Origin: Myxococcaceae bacterium
Lineage (GTDB): Bacteria > Myxococcota > Myxococcia > Myxococcales > Myxococcaceae
Reading direction: 5' to 3'
Assembly: GCA_020247085.1 (NCBI GenBank)
Contig: JADCJJ010000005.1
Span: 1-36,073, forward strand
Length of the DNA: 36,073 bases
The notes below the pieces were generated by a model. That model did not search any database. It was not told where the DNA came from and saw only the letters and a list, made by a program, of their open reading frames with translations. Position 1 is the stretch's first letter; every line of letters starts with the position of its first letter. This document shows, piece by piece, positions 18,096 to 25,998 of this stretch. The translations under genes were made by a program, and so were the position numbers.

Positions 18096-20936
18096 GTGCG
18101 CACACTCGCCTGCGTCCTCGCGGTCGCCCTCGCGCCCGTCGCCCGGGCCGACAACGCCGCTGACGAAGCCGACCTGGCCTTCTCGCGGGGGGTGCAGGCG
18201 TACGGGCGGCACGACTACGAGCAGGCGCTGTCGAGCTACTTCCTGTCGTACCGGCTGGTGCCCAACCGCAACGTGCTGTTCAACATCGCCCGCTGCTACG
18301 AGGCCCTGAGCCGCTCCGACGAGGCCTACCGCTACTGGCACGACCTGTTCGTCGACCCGACGCTCCCCGCCGGGGACCGCAAGGAGGTGAAGGCCGCGCT
18401 GGAGCGCCTCGGGCCGCAGGTGGCCCTGGTGACGGTGACGACGAGTGGCGGCGCCGGAGAGGTCTTCATCGACCGGGAGGACCTGGGCAGCCGCGGCCGC
18501 ACGCCCCAGACGGTGGCGGTGAGGCCGGGCCCCCACACGGTGCTGGTGAAGGCGAGCGGCTTCCGCCCCGCGCAGGCGGCGGTGACGGCGACCCGCGGCC
18601 GCGAAGCGAAGGTCGCCCTCGAGCTCTTGCCCATCGTCGGCACGGTGGAGTTCACCGGTACGCCCCCCGGCGCCGAGGTGCGAGAGAGCGCCGACGGCCC
18701 GGTGGTGGCGACGGTGCCCTCGACGCTGGCGGCGTCACCGGGGCAGCACCTGTACCTGGTGCAGGCGCCGGGGCACCTGCCGCAGCAGGTGCTGGTCGAC
18801 GTGAAGGCCGAGGCGACCGTCACCGCCACCGTCGCGCTGCCGGACAAGCCGCGCCCGACCGGGAAGGTCATCGTCACCGCCAACCGCGAGGCGGCGCTGG
18901 TGCGCGTCGACGGGAAGGATTCGGGCTTCACCCCGGTGGTGCTGACGCTCGCCGAGGGGCGGCATGCGCTCGAGGTGACGAGCGCCGACGTCGCGCCGCT
19001 GACGCAGACGCTCGACGTCGTCGCCGACCAGGAGCAGCGGGTGTCGGCCGACCTCCGCTACGCGCCTCCCCGGGTCACCGCGGCGAGCAAGCAGCTGCTG
19101 TCGCTCGACCAGGCGCCGGCGTCGGTCACCGTCATCACGCGCGAAGAGATTGCCGCCTTCGGCTACCAGACGTTGCCTGAGGCGCTGCGGGCGGTGCGCG
19201 GGCTCTTCTTCACCGACGACCGCATCTACACGTACATCGGCATTCGCGGGTTCGCGCCGCCGGGCGACCTCAACACGCGCATCCTCATCTTGTACGACGG
19301 GCACCCGGTCAACGACGTCTGGGCCGGCCAGGGCTTCTCGGCGCGGGACCTCGACGTCGACCTGGCCGAGGTCGACCGCATCGAGGTGGTGCGCGGTCCG
19401 GCGTCGCTGCTCTTCGGCACCGGCGCCTTCTTCGGCGTCATCAACGTCGTGCCGCGCGACCGCGTCGGCGAGGACAAGCACGTCGAGGGCGTGGTGGGCG
19501 CGGGCGGCCCGGGCGGGGTGAAGGCGCGCGCCACCGGCAGCCTGGGCACCGACGAGGCCTCGGTGCTGCTGTCGGCGGCCGGCTACACGGCGACGGGCGC
19601 CGAGCTGACCGACCTGGGGGCGGCGGGCGTCGTGCGGGGCCTCGACGACGAGCGCGCCCTCGGCGCGACGGCGCGCGCGAAGTGGAAGGGCTTCACCCTG
19701 TCGTCGAAGTGGAACCAGCGGCGCAAGCAGGTGCCGACCGGGCCGCTCGGCTCGCAGCTCGGCGTGCCAGGCACGGTGTACACCGACGCCCGCGGCTTCG
19801 CCGAGCTGCGCTTCGACCACGCCTTCTCACGTGTCGCCCTCTCGGCGCGGGCGGCCTACGACGGATCGAGGTACCGCGGGCTGTACGCCTCGCTCGACGC
19901 GAACGGAGACGCCTTTCGCACCACCGACACCGGCGGCGGCGACTGGGCGGTGGCCGAGGTGCGCGCGGGCATCTCGCTCTTCGAGGGCAACCGCCTCACC
20001 GTCGGCGTCGAGGGCCAGGCGCAGCTCGTCTACCAGCAGCCGGTGCAGGCCGACGTCAGCCGGACCACGCGCTTCCTGGTATCGGGCACGCTCTTCGACG
20101 AGTGGCAGATGCTGGGAGGCCGCCTCTTCCTGCAGGCCGGCGTGCGCGTCGACAAGTACAACGACCTGGCCGAGTTCGCGCTGTCGCCCCGGGCGGCGGT
20201 GGTAGCGCGGTTCTACCAGGCGGGGCTCACCAAGCTCGTCGCGGGCCGCGCGTTTCGCGCGCCGACCATCTACGAGCTGTACTTCAACGACGGCGGGGCG
20301 ACGCAGACGGCGCCGCCGCCGGGCACGCTGACGCCCGAGTACATCACCACCTTCGAGCTCGAGCACTCGCACGACCTGACGCCCGAGCTGCGAGCCACGG
20401 TGGGCGGCTACTACAACCTCATCGACCGGCTGGTGGTGCTCTCGGAGGAGGCGCTCGACACGCCGCGGTGCGGCCAGGGCACGGCGCAGTGCTTCGTCTA
20501 CCGGAACAAGACGCGCGGCCTGACCGCGCTGGGCGCCGAGGCGCAGCTCCGCTGGCAGCCCGGGCGCTTCACCCTCATCGAAGGGATGTACTCGTTCGTG
20601 ATGCTGGGCGGGCCCGGCGTGAGCGACGCGCCCTCGTACCCGACGCACCTCGCCTCGGCGCGCGCGATGTTGCCGCTCAAGCAGGGCCTGGTGCGGCTGT
20701 CGGCCCAGGCGACGTACCAGTCGGGCCGCCTCGACCGGGACACCGGCGGGAGCGTCGGCGAGGCGCTGTTGCTCAACGTGGGGCTGTCGGGCGAGTACGG
20801 GCCGCTGCGCTACTTCGCCGGCGTCAACAACCTGCTCGACGCGCGCGTGGTGCTCCCGGTGGTGAGCGAGGTGGGCGCCAGCCAGATTCCCCAGTACGGG
20901 CGCACCTTCTGGCTCGAGGCGTCGACGCGCTTCTAG
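18096..20936 (+). CDS. TonB-dependent outer-membrane receptor with N-terminal TPR-like and PEGA-like domains
   Basis: 946 residues from GTG 18096, chosen because it opens a compact signal peptide (MRTLACVLAVALAPVARA, cleavage near 18); a GTG at 18051 would add 15 residues. After the signal come a TPR-like segment (about 20-85, FSRGVQAYGRHDYEQALSSY), then three PEGA-like beta modules (about 108-178, 180-248, 255-322) of the type VDGKDSGFTPVVLTLAEGRH. The TonB plug follows (about 335-445, APASVTVITREEIAAFGYQTL and VDRIEVVRGPASLLFGTGAFFGVINVV), then a 22-strand-type barrel ending in aromatic Phe. Such receptors import siderophores, B12, glycans or other large ligands using ExbB-ExbD-TonB. The periplasmic TPR/PEGA front end is unusual and could bind peptidoglycan or a periplasmic partner. 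The ligand is not inferable. Confidence 0.92.
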   Translation: MRTLACVLAVALAPVARADNAADEADLAFSRGVQAYGRHDYEQALSSYFLSYRLVPNRNVLFNIARCYEALSRSDEAYRYWHDLFVDPTLPAGDRKEVKAALERLGPQVALVTVTTSGGAGEVFIDREDLGSRGRTPQTVAVRPGPHTVLVKASGFRPAQAAVTATRGREAKVALELLPIVGTVEFTGTPPGAEVRESADGPVVATVPSTLAASPGQHLYLVQAPGHLPQQVLVDVKAEATVTATVALPDKPRPTGKVIVTANREAALVRVDGKDSGFTPVVLTLAEGRHALEVTSADVAPLTQTLDVVADQEQRVSADLRYAPPRVTAASKQLLSLDQAPASVTVITREEIAAFGYQTLPEALRAVRGLFFTDDRIYTYIGIRGFAPPGDLNTRILILYDGHPVNDVWAGQGFSARDLDVDLAEVDRIEVVRGPASLLFGTGAFFGVINVVPRDRVGEDKHVEGVVGAGGPGGVKARATGSLGTDEASVLLSAAGYTATGAELTDLGAAGVVRGLDDERALGATARAKWKGFTLSSKWNQRRKQVPTGPLGSQLGVPGTVYTDARGFAELRFDHAFSRVALSARAAYDGSRYRGLYASLDANGDAFRTTDTGGGDWAVAEVRAGISLFEGNRLTVGVEGQAQLVYQQPVQADVSRTTRFLVSGTLFDEWQMLGGRLFLQAGVRVDKYNDLAEFALSPRAAVVARFYQAGLTKLVAGRAFRAPTIYELYFNDGGATQTAPPPGTLTPEYITTFELEHSHDLTPELRATVGGYYNLIDRLVVLSEEALDTPRCGQGTAQCFVYRNKTRGLTALGAEAQLRWQPGRFTLIEGMYSFVMLGGPGVSDAPSYPTHLASARAMLPLKQGLVRLSAQATYQSGRLDRDTGGSVGEALLLNVGLSGEYGPLRYFAGVNNLLDARVVLPVVSEVGASQIPQYGRTFWLEASTRF

Positions 20937-20987
20937 CGACGCGGCCAACCCGGGGCGCGCCACGCGGTGGGGCCGACCGACCCGCGC

Positions 20988-21782
20988 TCAGCCGCCTGCC
21001 GACGTGTACCGGGCGAGGCTCGCCTTCCACACCACCCGCGCGGCGAAGCCGAAGCCCAGGGCGCCGAGGACGCTGGCGGCCAGCGTCGTGCCCGGCAGCC
21101 GCCCCAGCAGCGCCTCGGCCGGGAACGTCGTCATCACCACCAGCGGAATGACGAAGGTGAAGACGACGCGGAACGCGCCGCGGAACACCGGCGCCGGCCA
21201 GCGCGCGGCGTCGAAGATGCTGGTGAAGAGCGAGCCCAGGTTGTCCACCTTCACCGCGAAGAAGCTGACGCTGACGATGAGGAGCCAGAGCGAGTACAGC
21301 AACAGCGTCGAGGCCGTCAGGAGCACCAGCGCCTGCGCGACGCCGGACAGCGCCGGCCCCCGGCCGACCTCTGAGAAGCCTACCGCGAAGACGACGCCGG
21401 CGTGCACCAGGCCCGCCACGCGCCAGGGGTGGAACCGCGCCGTCGAGACGAGCAACTGCGCGTCGTGCGGCTTGAGCAGGACGAAGTCGAGCGTACCCTT
21501 GCGGACGTGGTCGAGCACCGACGTCAGCGAGGGCGAGATGGCGCCGTCGATGACCGCCTGCAGGGTGATGAAGCAGCCGACGACGAGGAGCGTCTCGCCG
21601 AACGTCCAGCCGGGCACGCCGGCCTTCGACGACCCGCGGTAGACGACGACGAGGGGCAGCACCGCGGCCACCGTCCAGAAGGCGCCGATGAGCAGGTCGA
21701 GCACGAAGTCGAGGCGGTATTGCGCCGCCAGCATCACCGACGCCCGGAGCTGCACGAGGACGAGGCTCGCCGCGCGCCGCAT
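20988..21782 (-). CDS. ABC-2 type transporter permease (second subunit)
   Basis: 264 residues with six predicted membrane helices (for example LDFVLDLLIGAFWTVAAVLPLV, ALVLLTASTLLLYSLWLLIV, FTFVIPLVVMTTF). It matches the ABC-2/DUF990-like permease family: VRKGTLDFVLLKPHD after the second helix is the conserved cytoplasmic motif. It is the downstream partner of the adjacent permease, three bases away, and the two probably form a heterodimer. No ATP-binding subunit is found in the window, so the energy source must be encoded elsewhere, or the system has lost it. The substrate is unknown. The gene converges on the TonB receptor gene with a 51-bp gap. Confidence 0.87.
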   Translation of the reverse strand: MRRAASLVLVQLRASVMLAAQYRLDFVLDLLIGAFWTVAAVLPLVVVYRGSSKAGVPGWTFGETLLVVGCFITLQAVIDGAISPSLTSVLDHVRKGTLDFVLLKPHDAQLLVSTARFHPWRVAGLVHAGVVFAVGFSEVGRGPALSGVAQALVLLTASTLLLYSLWLLIVSVSFFAVKVDNLGSLFTSIFDAARWPAPVFRGAFRVVFTFVIPLVVMTTFPAEALLGRLPGTTLAASVLGALGFGFAARVVWKASLARYTSAGG

Positions 21783-21785
21783 GCA

Positions 21786-22604
21786 TCACCCGCCGAAGGC
21801 CTGGAAGCGGCGAACGCCGAAGCGCCAGGTGGCCGCGGCGACGCTCCCCAGCACGCCGAGCCAGGCGGCCTGCCGCAGCACCAGGCCCAGCGCCTCGTCG
21901 AACGCGGCCCGGCCGGTCATCACCTCGACGGGCACCGCCAGCACGTAGCGGAACGGCAGCCACGCGCTCAGCGCCTCGAGCCACGGCGGGAAGAGTTCCA
22001 GGGGCACCAGGTAGCCCGAGAAGACGAAGAAGAAGGCGAACCACAGGTCCATCAGCTTCAGCGAGCTGTCCGTGACGAAGGCCAGCGCGCCGACCGTCAC
22101 GTTGACGAAGAAGGTGATGCCCCAGGCGCAGGCAACCGACACCGGCCACAAGAGCCAGGCGCGCAGGTCGGTGGCGAGCGCGTCACGGTGCGTCACCACC
22201 AGGAGCGCCACCACCGGCAGCGTCACCAGCGTGCGCAGCGGAAGGTAGGCGAGGTTCGACGTGGCGAACGCGAGGAGCGGGTGAATGGGCCGGAGCAGCC
22301 GCAGCGCGAGGGTGCCCTGGCGGATCTCGAAGTTGAGCTCCCAGGCGGCCCACGCGGCGACGAGCTGGCGCACGATGAAGACGGACAGGAAGTAGCCGAC
22401 GAAGTCACCGCTCGACCATGCGGCGCCGCCCGCCCCCTGCACCGCCGCAACGTCGGCGATGCTCGTCCACAGCAGCATCATGACGAGCGGCATCGTGGTC
22501 GACAGCACCCACACCACCATCTCGGTCCGGTAGGCGGCGGCCTCGGCGAAGCCCACCCTGAGCAGGGTGGGCACGGCGCGAAGGCTCGCGAGGGCTGGCG
22601 TCAC
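21786..22604 (-). CDS. ABC-2 type transporter permease (first subunit)
   Basis: 272 residues from GTG 22604, selected because GGAGG lies about 7 bases upstream and because the in-frame sequence further upstream is Arg/Pro-rich noncoding-like DNA. Six helices are predicted (MVVWVLSTTMPLVMMLLW, GYFLSVFIVRQLVAAW, LVTLPVVALLVV, WGITFFVNVTVGALAFV and others), with the family motif FEIRQGTLALRLLRPIHP. It is related to the neighbouring permease and would pair with it for export or lipid/polymer transport. In this family the ATPase gene usually directly precedes the first permease; here the upstream DNA is a repeat-containing gene-poor region with no Walker A motif. Confidence 0.85.
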   Translation of the reverse strand: MTPALASLRAVPTLLRVGFAEAAAYRTEMVVWVLSTTMPLVMMLLWTSIADVAAVQGAGGAAWSSGDFVGYFLSVFIVRQLVAAWAAWELNFEIRQGTLALRLLRPIHPLLAFATSNLAYLPLRTLVTLPVVALLVVTHRDALATDLRAWLLWPVSVACAWGITFFVNVTVGALAFVTDSSLKLMDLWFAFFFVFSGYLVPLELFPPWLEALSAWLPFRYVLAVPVEVMTGRAAFDEALGLVLRQAAWLGVLGSVAAATWRFGVRRFQAFGG

Positions 22605-22995
22605 CTGGGCCCTCCGTGAGCGGGTGTCGGCGAAGGCGCGGCGGCGCGACGGGCCCCGCGCGGCGCTCCGGCGGAGCGGACGCTCCCAGCGAGGGCGGCG
22701 CGCGGCCGGGCGCCGGAGCGACCCAGCGGGAGCGCTCCTTCGGTGCAGTCTGAGCAGGGCCTGGAGAACGGCACGGGGCGATGGCCTGATAGCGCCCCAG
22801 GGCGCTAGGCGCGACGTGAGAGTGCGGGGCCTCGGGTCGCGCTCGTCGTCCCAGCGTGCGCTCCCTCGCCCGTGACTGGCGCCCGCTGGAGGCAGGGGAC
22901 CGATGAGCGGCTCGACGCGAGGGCGGTGCTCGCTTCGGCGCCCGTGCGTCTCAGCGCGCTGGCTGAGGGCCCCTCGACCACCCTCGACAGGCGCG

Positions 22996-23207
22996 CCCGG
23001 CACCTCGGGGGCCGACGACCACCTCGAGCGATGAAGCCACGCCCACGCGCCGGGCCCACGCAGGGCACGCGCTCCACCTGAACGCGGCGACGGGCGCGCC
23101 GCCCGGCACCTCGGGGAGCGACGGCCACCTCGAGCGATGAAGCCACGCCCACGCGCCGGGCCCACGCAGGGCACGCGCTCCACCTGAACGCGGCGACGGG
23201 CGCGCCG
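22996..23207. repeat. 106-bp tandem duplication
   Basis: Two adjacent copies, about 22996-23101 and 23102-23207, differ at only three or so positions within the first 30 bases (GGGGGCCGACGACC against GGGGAGCGACGGCC). The unit is not a multiple of three, so it shifts frame between copies and is unlikely to encode protein. The near identity points to a recent duplication. Confidence 0.92.
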
Positions 23208-23403
23208 CCGCCCCGTGGCTTGACTCGGGCGTGACGACGAGCACTGGGCGAGGCGGGCTCCCCTGGCAGAGCAGGCGCGGCTCCCGCTCGACCTCGACGG
23301 CGCGCCCGATGGCACCTCGAAGCAGCCGGCCCGCGCCTCCTCGCCCCATCAACTCCATGAAGACGACGCGCGAGGTGACCGAGGCGGCCGCGTGGAGCCG
23401 CAA

Positions 23404-23420
23404 CGGTTCGACTCGAACCG
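23404..23420. promoter_or_regulatory. 17-bp perfect palindrome, operator-like
   Basis: CGGTTCGA-C-TCGAACCG has two 8-base arms around one central base, 184 bases before GTG 23605. Its symmetry is typical of a dimeric repressor or activator site. It superficially resembles a tRNA T-arm, but the flanks cannot form the rest of a tRNA. Confidence 0.45.
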
Positions 23421-23604
23421 GGGCGAGGCGTCGAGCGCGCGCGTAACGTCGCCTCACGCCAGCCCCGCGCGTCAACCCGAGCGACGACGCGGCCAGGAGG
23501 AGACGAGGCGGCGCAGACACGCGGGCGCCTGGAGCCGCGCCATCCGGCCAGGGGCGTACGCCACCTCGAGGAACGCGCCATGCGGCCGGCGATGTCGCAG
23601 GGCC

Positions 23605-25005
23605 GTGCGCTCACTCATCGTGCTCGGGGTCGTGCTCCTCTCTCCACTCTGCGCCGAGGCTCCCAGCGAAGACGGCAGCGCCCCCCTGCCCTTCCCCTCG
23701 GCGCTCACTCACCCCGTCCTCGCCGACGCGGGCCCACCTTCGAACGTCCACGGGAGCGCCTCCTCCGCGGCCGGCGCGCGCCCACCCGCGGCCTCTAGCT
23801 TGAGCGGGCCCCCGGTGACCGACGCGCGCCAGCCTGCGGCCCCAGGCGGGAGCTCGCGCTCCGCGGCCGATGCGCGCCCACCCGCGCCCGTCGACGAGCG
23901 CGCCCTCGCCACGCTGGCCGACGCAGAGCCCGCGCTCGTGCTGCAGCAGCGCCTGCGCGCCTACGTCCCGGAGCCCACGGCGGTGGCGCTCGAAGACCAC
24001 CTGCGCCGCACCGCCACGGCCCTCCACGCCCGGCTCCGACGCGTCGAGGCCTGCGACGCCGACGACGTGACGCTGCAGCTCACCCGGCACGTCGCCGCGA
24101 ACCTCGTCGAGAAGCACCGCGCGGGCTTCCCGCTCGACGCCGAGCGCCTGCGCCGGCAGGTCATCGAGGCCGAGGCGTTCAAGCTCGAGACCTTCGTCGC
24201 GACCGGCGTCTACCCCAAGCGCTACTTCGGCTACCTCGACGAGCAGTGGGACACCGCGGACTTCGAGCGGCGCCTGAAGGTCGCCGCCCGAAAGGCCGCC
24301 GCCGCCTGCAACCGCTGGCTCGAGAACGCCCACGCCCCGTTCCGCGTCACCGAGCAGGAGCTCGTCGTCACCTTCCTCGCCGAGGGGGGCGCCGTGCTGC
24401 TGCGCGAGCGCCAGGCCGAGCTCGAGTCGATTCACCCCGTGCTGGGCATCGGGCTCGACGACATCGCCCGCGGCTTCGTCGACCTCGCGCCGCTGGTGCG
24501 GCTGCTCGACGAGGAGGTCGGCACCCGGCTCGAGGGCGTCGTCGCCTGGCGCGGCGGCGCGCCGGTCTTGACGCGCACCTTCCGCTTCGAAGAGGCCATC
24601 GCCGGCACCGCCGTGATGTGGGTGTGGGAGAAGCAGCTCGCCGAGCGGAAGCTCGTCGCGAAGGGCCGCGCCAGCCTCGGGGGACGGCCGCTCGACGAGC
24701 AGTTCGTCATCACCTCGCTCGTCTACAACTCGGGCCTCCTCTTCGACGAGAAGACCATCGCCCGCGTGCGCGCGCTCGACACCGGAGGCTCGCTGTACGC
24801 GCTCTCCGAGGCCTCGAAGGCGAAGCGGTGGGCGCTGCCGGTGTTGCCTCCGGCGCGGGGGCTCCGCTGGCTCCTCGGCGGCTCCGAGTACCCTCACCAG
24901 CCCACGAGCTGGTCAGCGCTCTACCACGTGCTCCAGCGCGCCGGCGCCGCGCAGGGACTCTCACGCTTCACCGACGCCTTCGACGACCGGGGGCGGCTGC
25001 GCTGA
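23605..25005 (+). CDS. Exported protein of unknown function with 16-residue linker repeats
   Basis: 466 residues from GTG 23605, chosen because it opens a signal peptide (MRSLIVLGVVLLSPLCAEA); the frame is open further upstream but Arg-rich. Residues 42-97 are a linker built of 16-residue repeats beginning ARPPA or variants. The folded part (about 98-466) is helical. It includes VVTFLAEGG (254-262), HPVLGIGLDDI (277-287) and FVITSLVYNSG (367-377). The pattern Glu-Gly, then a Gly-x-Gly segment, then a late YNSG helix is faintly like lysozyme-type muramidases (GH24), which would make Glu260 the acid. That is a weak hypothesis; no family can be assigned with confidence. It converges on the PanE-like gene with a 27-bp gap. 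Confidence 0.75.
   Translation: MRSLIVLGVVLLSPLCAEAPSEDGSAPLPFPSALTHPVLADAGPPSNVHGSASSAAGARPPAASSLSGPPVTDARQPAAPGGSSRSAADARPPAPVDERALATLADAEPALVLQQRLRAYVPEPTAVALEDHLRRTATALHARLRRVEACDADDVTLQLTRHVAANLVEKHRAGFPLDAERLRRQVIEAEAFKLETFVATGVYPKRYFGYLDEQWDTADFERRLKVAARKAAAACNRWLENAHAPFRVTEQELVVTFLAEGGAVLLRERQAELESIHPVLGIGLDDIARGFVDLAPLVRLLDEEVGTRLEGVVAWRGGAPVLTRTFRFEEAIAGTAVMWVWEKQLAERKLVAKGRASLGGRPLDEQFVITSLVYNSGLLFDEKTIARVRALDTGGSLYALSEASKAKRWALPVLPPARGLRWLLGGSEYPHQPTSWSALYHVLQRAGAAQGLSRFTDAFDDRGRLR
23728..23883 (+). repeat. 48-bp in-frame repeats encoding a Pro/Ala/Ser linker
   Basis: Three 16-codon units, diverged, plus the start of a fourth encode residues 42-57, 58-73, 74-89 and 90 onward of the exported protein. 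The most constant part is ARPPA followed later by S-rich and AAD-like ends. They form a flexible linker between the signal peptide and the folded domain. Confidence 0.7.
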
Positions 25006-25032
25006 CGTCGAGCGCCAGCCTGCGCGCGCCGC

Positions 25033-25995
25033 TCACCGGCTGGTGGCACCGGCGGCGCTGCCCACGCCCGCGGCCACCACCTCGAGGGCGTCGACCGGCA
25101 GCCCCGCCTCGCGCCCGTCCCGCACGAGGTCGCCCAGCAGCAGGCGGGACTGCGGCGCCACCTTCGTGAAGTGCACGCGCAGGTACGCCTCGAGCTCGAA
25201 CGGCACCACCACCGGCCCGAGCCGAGCGGCCAGCGACACGACGGCGGCGCTCGCCACCAGCCGCGGGCCGAGGGGGCTCGAGGTCGACAGGCGGCGCTCG
25301 GCCACCGCGAGCGCCTGGGCCGCCGCGCGCGCGGTGAGCGAAGGGTCGGCGGCCAGGGCCGCGAGCGACCAGCCCTTCAGCTCGAGGGCCCGCACCGCCA
25401 CCAGGAGCGCCGCCGTGAAGAACACGAGCTCGCGCTCGAGCCCCGGCCGGGCCACCGCCGGCATGCCGCCCCGCCGCAGCTGGGCCACCACCGGCTCCAG
25501 CCGCGCCCCGGGGCCGTCGAAGGCCCACGGCGACCCCGGCGGGAACCAGTACGCCGTCCCCTCGTCCTGAATCGATGACGTCGGCGACAGCGGCGTGTGA
25601 AAGGCCACCAGGCCGACGAGGCCGCGCACCAGGCGCCGCTCGTCGACGCCGAGGGCCTCGAGCCGTCGCCGATCCTCGAGGCCGGGCTGCAGGGCCACCA
25701 CCGTCGCCGCGCCGAAGCCGGGCGCCAACCCCGCGAGGAAGTCGCCCGTCAGCGCGTCGGAGGGCACCGTGAGGAAGACGACGTCGAAGGGCTCCAGCCC
25801 GACGAGCGAGGCGACCGCCGGCAGCGCCGGGAGCTGCTCGCGGCGCGGCGCTCCGAAGGCTCGCAGCCGGAACAGCGCCGCCTCGCGCACCGCCTCGGGA
25901 CGGCGGACCGCGACGGTGACGTCAGCGCCGCTCTTCGCCAGGTGCAGCGCCAGCACCTGGCCCACCGCGCCGGCCCCGACGACGAGGGCGCGCAT
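25033..25995 (-). CDS. Ketopantoate reductase (PanE/ApbA)-family oxidoreductase
   Basis: 320 residues. The N-terminal Rossmann motif GAGAVG (7-12) and VVFLTVPSDAL near 73-83 fit the PanE/ApbA NAD(P)H-binding domain. The C-terminal helical half (ELVFFTAALLVAVRALELKGWSL) is diverged. True ketopantoate reductases reduce 2-dehydropantoate to pantoate for coenzyme A, but many paralogues act on other 2-oxo acids, and the catalytic Lys/Glu pattern is not clear here, so only family level is given. It follows the outer-membrane protein gene after three bases, in one operon; a functional link between them is not obvious. Confidence 0.75.
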   Translation of the reverse strand: MRALVVGAGAVGQVLALHLAKSGADVTVAVRRPEAVREAALFRLRAFGAPRREQLPALPAVASLVGLEPFDVVFLTVPSDALTGDFLAGLAPGFGAATVVALQPGLEDRRRLEALGVDERRLVRGLVGLVAFHTPLSPTSSIQDEGTAYWFPPGSPWAFDGPGARLEPVVAQLRRGGMPAVARPGLERELVFFTAALLVAVRALELKGWSLAALAADPSLTARAAAQALAVAERRLSTSSPLGPRLVASAAVVSLAARLGPVVVPFELEAYLRVHFTKVAPQSRLLLGDLVRDGREAGLPVDALEVVAAGVGSAAGATSR

Positions 25996-25998
25996 GCG

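Larger units (their letters stand above)
22605..23604. other. About 1-kb gene-poor region with repeats
   Basis: Open frames here have Arg/Pro/Ser-rich content and no recognisable motif. The region holds the permease ribosome-binding site at its left end, a GC-rich stretch of partly self-complementary sequence around 22665-22735, a small hairpin (AGCGCC-CCAG-GGCGCT, 22791-22806), a 106-bp tandem duplication (22996-23207) and a 17-bp perfect palindrome (23404-23420). There is no T-rich terminator and no obvious sigma-70 promoter. It may be the decayed remnant of a lost gene between the permeases and the exported protein. Confidence 0.6.

Noticed and set aside
22605-23315. In-frame N-terminal extension of the first ABC permease
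   Set aside because: Arg/Pro-rich, contains the translated duplication and no membrane or ATPase motif; GGAGG followed by GTG 22604 marks a better start.
23395-23430. tRNA T-arm-like sequence GGTTCGACTCGAACC
   Set aside because: Flanking bases do not form the 5-bp T stem with a 7-base loop, and no acceptor or anticodon arms are found on either strand.
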